Below, piece after piece: positions 14,307 to 15,399 of a DNA stretch of 15,399 bases. The position numbers were made by a program, and so were the translations under genes. Source of the stretch: Betaproteobacteria bacterium TMED41 (lineage in GTDB: Bacteria > Pseudomonadota > Gammaproteobacteria > Burkholderiales > Burkholderiaceae_A); contig NHCU01000007.1 of NCBI GenBank assembly GCA_002167365.1, positions 1 through 15,399 of the forward strand, written 5' to 3'. Below the pieces are notes generated by a model, which was not told the origin of the DNA, searched no databases, and worked only from the letters and a program-made list of their open reading frames with translations. Numbering within the stretch: position 1 is the stretch's first letter; the number at the start of each line of letters is the position of its first letter.

Positions 14307-15322
14307 AAAATTCAATAGTCGGTGCAACCGATATAAAAGAAATTAAATTGATGAGAACGAAACTATCTGAGGAAGCTAACGTTGAACCAGATCCAGTTCC
14401 GACTGGAGAAGTAAAAAAAGAAACACAAATTATCGCTATTTACGGTAAAGGGGGCATAGGTAAAAGTTTTACTCTCGCAAACCTTTCATACATGATGGCT
14501 CAACAGAAGAAAAAAGTTTTACTCATAGGGTGTGATCCGAAAAGTGATACAACTTCTTTACTTTTTGGTGGTAAAGCCTGTCCAACAATAATAGAGACTT
14601 CATCCAAAATGAAACTAGCAGGAGATGAGATTTCAATTGGAGACGTTTGCTTCATAAGGGATGGTGTTTTTGCTATGGAGTTAGGAGGGCCTGAAGTTGG
14701 AAGAGGTTGCGGAGGTAGAGGAATAATACATGGGTTTGAAACCTTAGAGAAGTTGGGTTTCCATGATTGGGGTTTTGACTATGTACTCTTAGACTTCCTT
14801 GGTGATGTTGTTTGTGGTGGGTTTGGATTGCCAATAGCCAGAGATATGTGTCAAAAGGTAATAGTTGTAGCCAGTAATGATCTTCAATCACTTTATGTAG
14901 CTAATAATGTATGTTCTGCTGTTGAATATTTTAGACGTCTGGGTGGTAACGTAGGCGTTGCAGGCATGGTCATAAACAAGGATGACGGCACTGGTGAGGC
15001 TAAAAATTTTACTGAAAAAGTCGGTATACCGGTTTTGGCTGCAATACCTGCAAATGAAGATATTCGTCGTAAAAGTGCTAGTTATGAAATTATTGGCAAA
15101 CCAGACAGTGAATGGGGTTCATTATTTGGGGAATTGGCTGCAAATGTTGCCAGTGCTCCCCCAGTTCATCCAAAACCACTTAATCAGGATCAATTATTAA
15201 ACCTCTTTTCCTCAGATATAACTGGCAGAGATATAGTTCTCAAACCCGCAACACAGGCTGATATGACTGGAAAAGAAGTCAAACCTAAGAAATCCCTAGA
15301 AGTAATTTACGACGCTGCTTAA
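14303..15322 (+). CDS. bchX: Chlorophyllide a reductase iron protein subunit BchX
   Basis: The NifH-like ATP-dependent electron donor of chlorophyllide a oxidoreductase (BchXYZ), which reduces ring B to give the bacteriochlorin. From the GTG at 14303 it is 339 aa. It has an N-terminal extension of about 40 residues that is usual for BchX and absent from NifH and BchL, a P-loop GKGGIGKS at 48-55, CDPKSDTT near 77-84, and Cys136 (GRGCGGRG) and Cys171 (VVCGGFG) as ligands of the 4Fe-4S cluster shared by the homodimer. The GTG overlaps the bchC stop as GTGA and has AAAGGG about five bases upstream. A TTG fifteen bases earlier is possible but less convincing. The C-terminal tail VKPKKSLEVIYDAA is complete. 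Confidence 0.97.
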   Translation: MKNSIVGATDIKEIKLMRTKLSEEANVEPDPVPTGEVKKETQIIAIYGKGGIGKSFTLANLSYMMAQQKKKVLLIGCDPKSDTTSLLFGGKACPTIIETSSKMKLAGDEISIGDVCFIRDGVFAMELGGPEVGRGCGGRGIIHGFETLEKLGFHDWGFDYVLLDFLGDVVCGGFGLPIARDMCQKVIVVASNDLQSLYVANNVCSAVEYFRRLGGNVGVAGMVINKDDGTGEAKNFTEKVGIPVLAAIPANEDIRRKSASYEIIGKPDSEWGSLFGELAANVASAPPVHPKPLNQDQLLNLFSSDITGRDIVLKPATQADMTGKEVKPKKSLEVIYDAA

Positions 15323-15324
15323 TA

Positions 15325-15399
15325 ATGAAAAAAATCAAAATTCCAATCATTCATGAGAAATCCAATGCAGTAGCAACTGAGGCTGTAGGATGTCATGCT
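15325..15399 (+). CDS. bchY: Start of BchY, chlorophyllide a reductase subunit (3' end outside window)
   Basis: An ATG two bases after the bchX stop opens a frame of 25 codons that runs off the window, ending in EAVGCHA. The cysteine-containing GCHA sequence near the N-terminus and the position directly after bchX fit BchY, the NifD/BchN-like catalytic subunit. Only about five percent of the expected protein is present, so the call rests mainly on gene order. Confidence 0.85.
   Translation, partial: MKKIKIPIIHEKSNAVATEAVGCHA

Overview
The window is an AT-rich stretch (roughly one third G+C by eye) of a phototrophic proteobacterium. It carries part of a photosynthesis gene cluster (PGC) of the aerobic anoxygenic or purple bacterial type. 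Bacteriochlorophyll a genes (bchI, bchD, bchO, bchC, bchX, start of bchY) and spheroidene-type carotenoid genes (crtE, crtF) are clear from motifs and gene order. The non-photosynthetic flank points to a betaproteobacterium, probably Burkholderiales-like. ApaG, the LON-domain protein and the AttH-like protein all resemble, from memory, the versions in that group (for example the ApaG C-terminus ending PRTLH). Such a low G+C content would be unusual there. This placement is an inference and was not tested by any search.

Layout. Positions 1-1034 hold a trypsin-like protease with a helical repeat tail, whose 5' end lies outside the window. Positions 1067-5567 hold a tight three-gene unit: a LolD/MacB-type ATPase, a ten-helix FtsX-type permease and a Tat-exported AttH/CrtC-like protein. 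apaG follows at 5590-5985, then a 289-base non-coding stretch with two hairpins. A second tight run covers 6275-10142: a LON substrate-binding-domain protein, a small membrane protein whose frame is broken at a run of ten T, bchI and bchD. bchO lies on the minus strand, converging on bchD with a 14-base overlap. Divergently from bchO runs crtE-crtF, then bchC-bchX-bchY, which leaves the window.

How the genes work together. BchI and BchD are the AAA+ motor and the integrin-like platform of magnesium chelatase (the BchH subunit is not in the window). BchO is the accessory hydrolase that accompanies them. BchX with BchY and BchZ reduces the chlorin ring to a bacteriochlorin, and BchC oxidises the 3-hydroxyethyl group. 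CrtE makes geranylgeranyl diphosphate for carotenoids and the pigment tail. CrtF O-methylates the hydroxylated carotenoid.

Regulation. The bchO/crtE intergenic region contains a perfect 18-bp palindrome of the TGT-N12-ACA type recognised by PpsR/CrtJ repressors. It contributes a TTGACA hexamer to both strands. A second TGT-N12-ACA site lies just upstream of the bchC promoter. This suggests aerobic/light repression of these operons by a PpsR-like protein encoded elsewhere.

I found no wholly new system. The least explained items are the small membrane protein ahead of bchI with its homopolymer frame break, its linkage with the LON-domain gene, and the compact shared-operator promoter.
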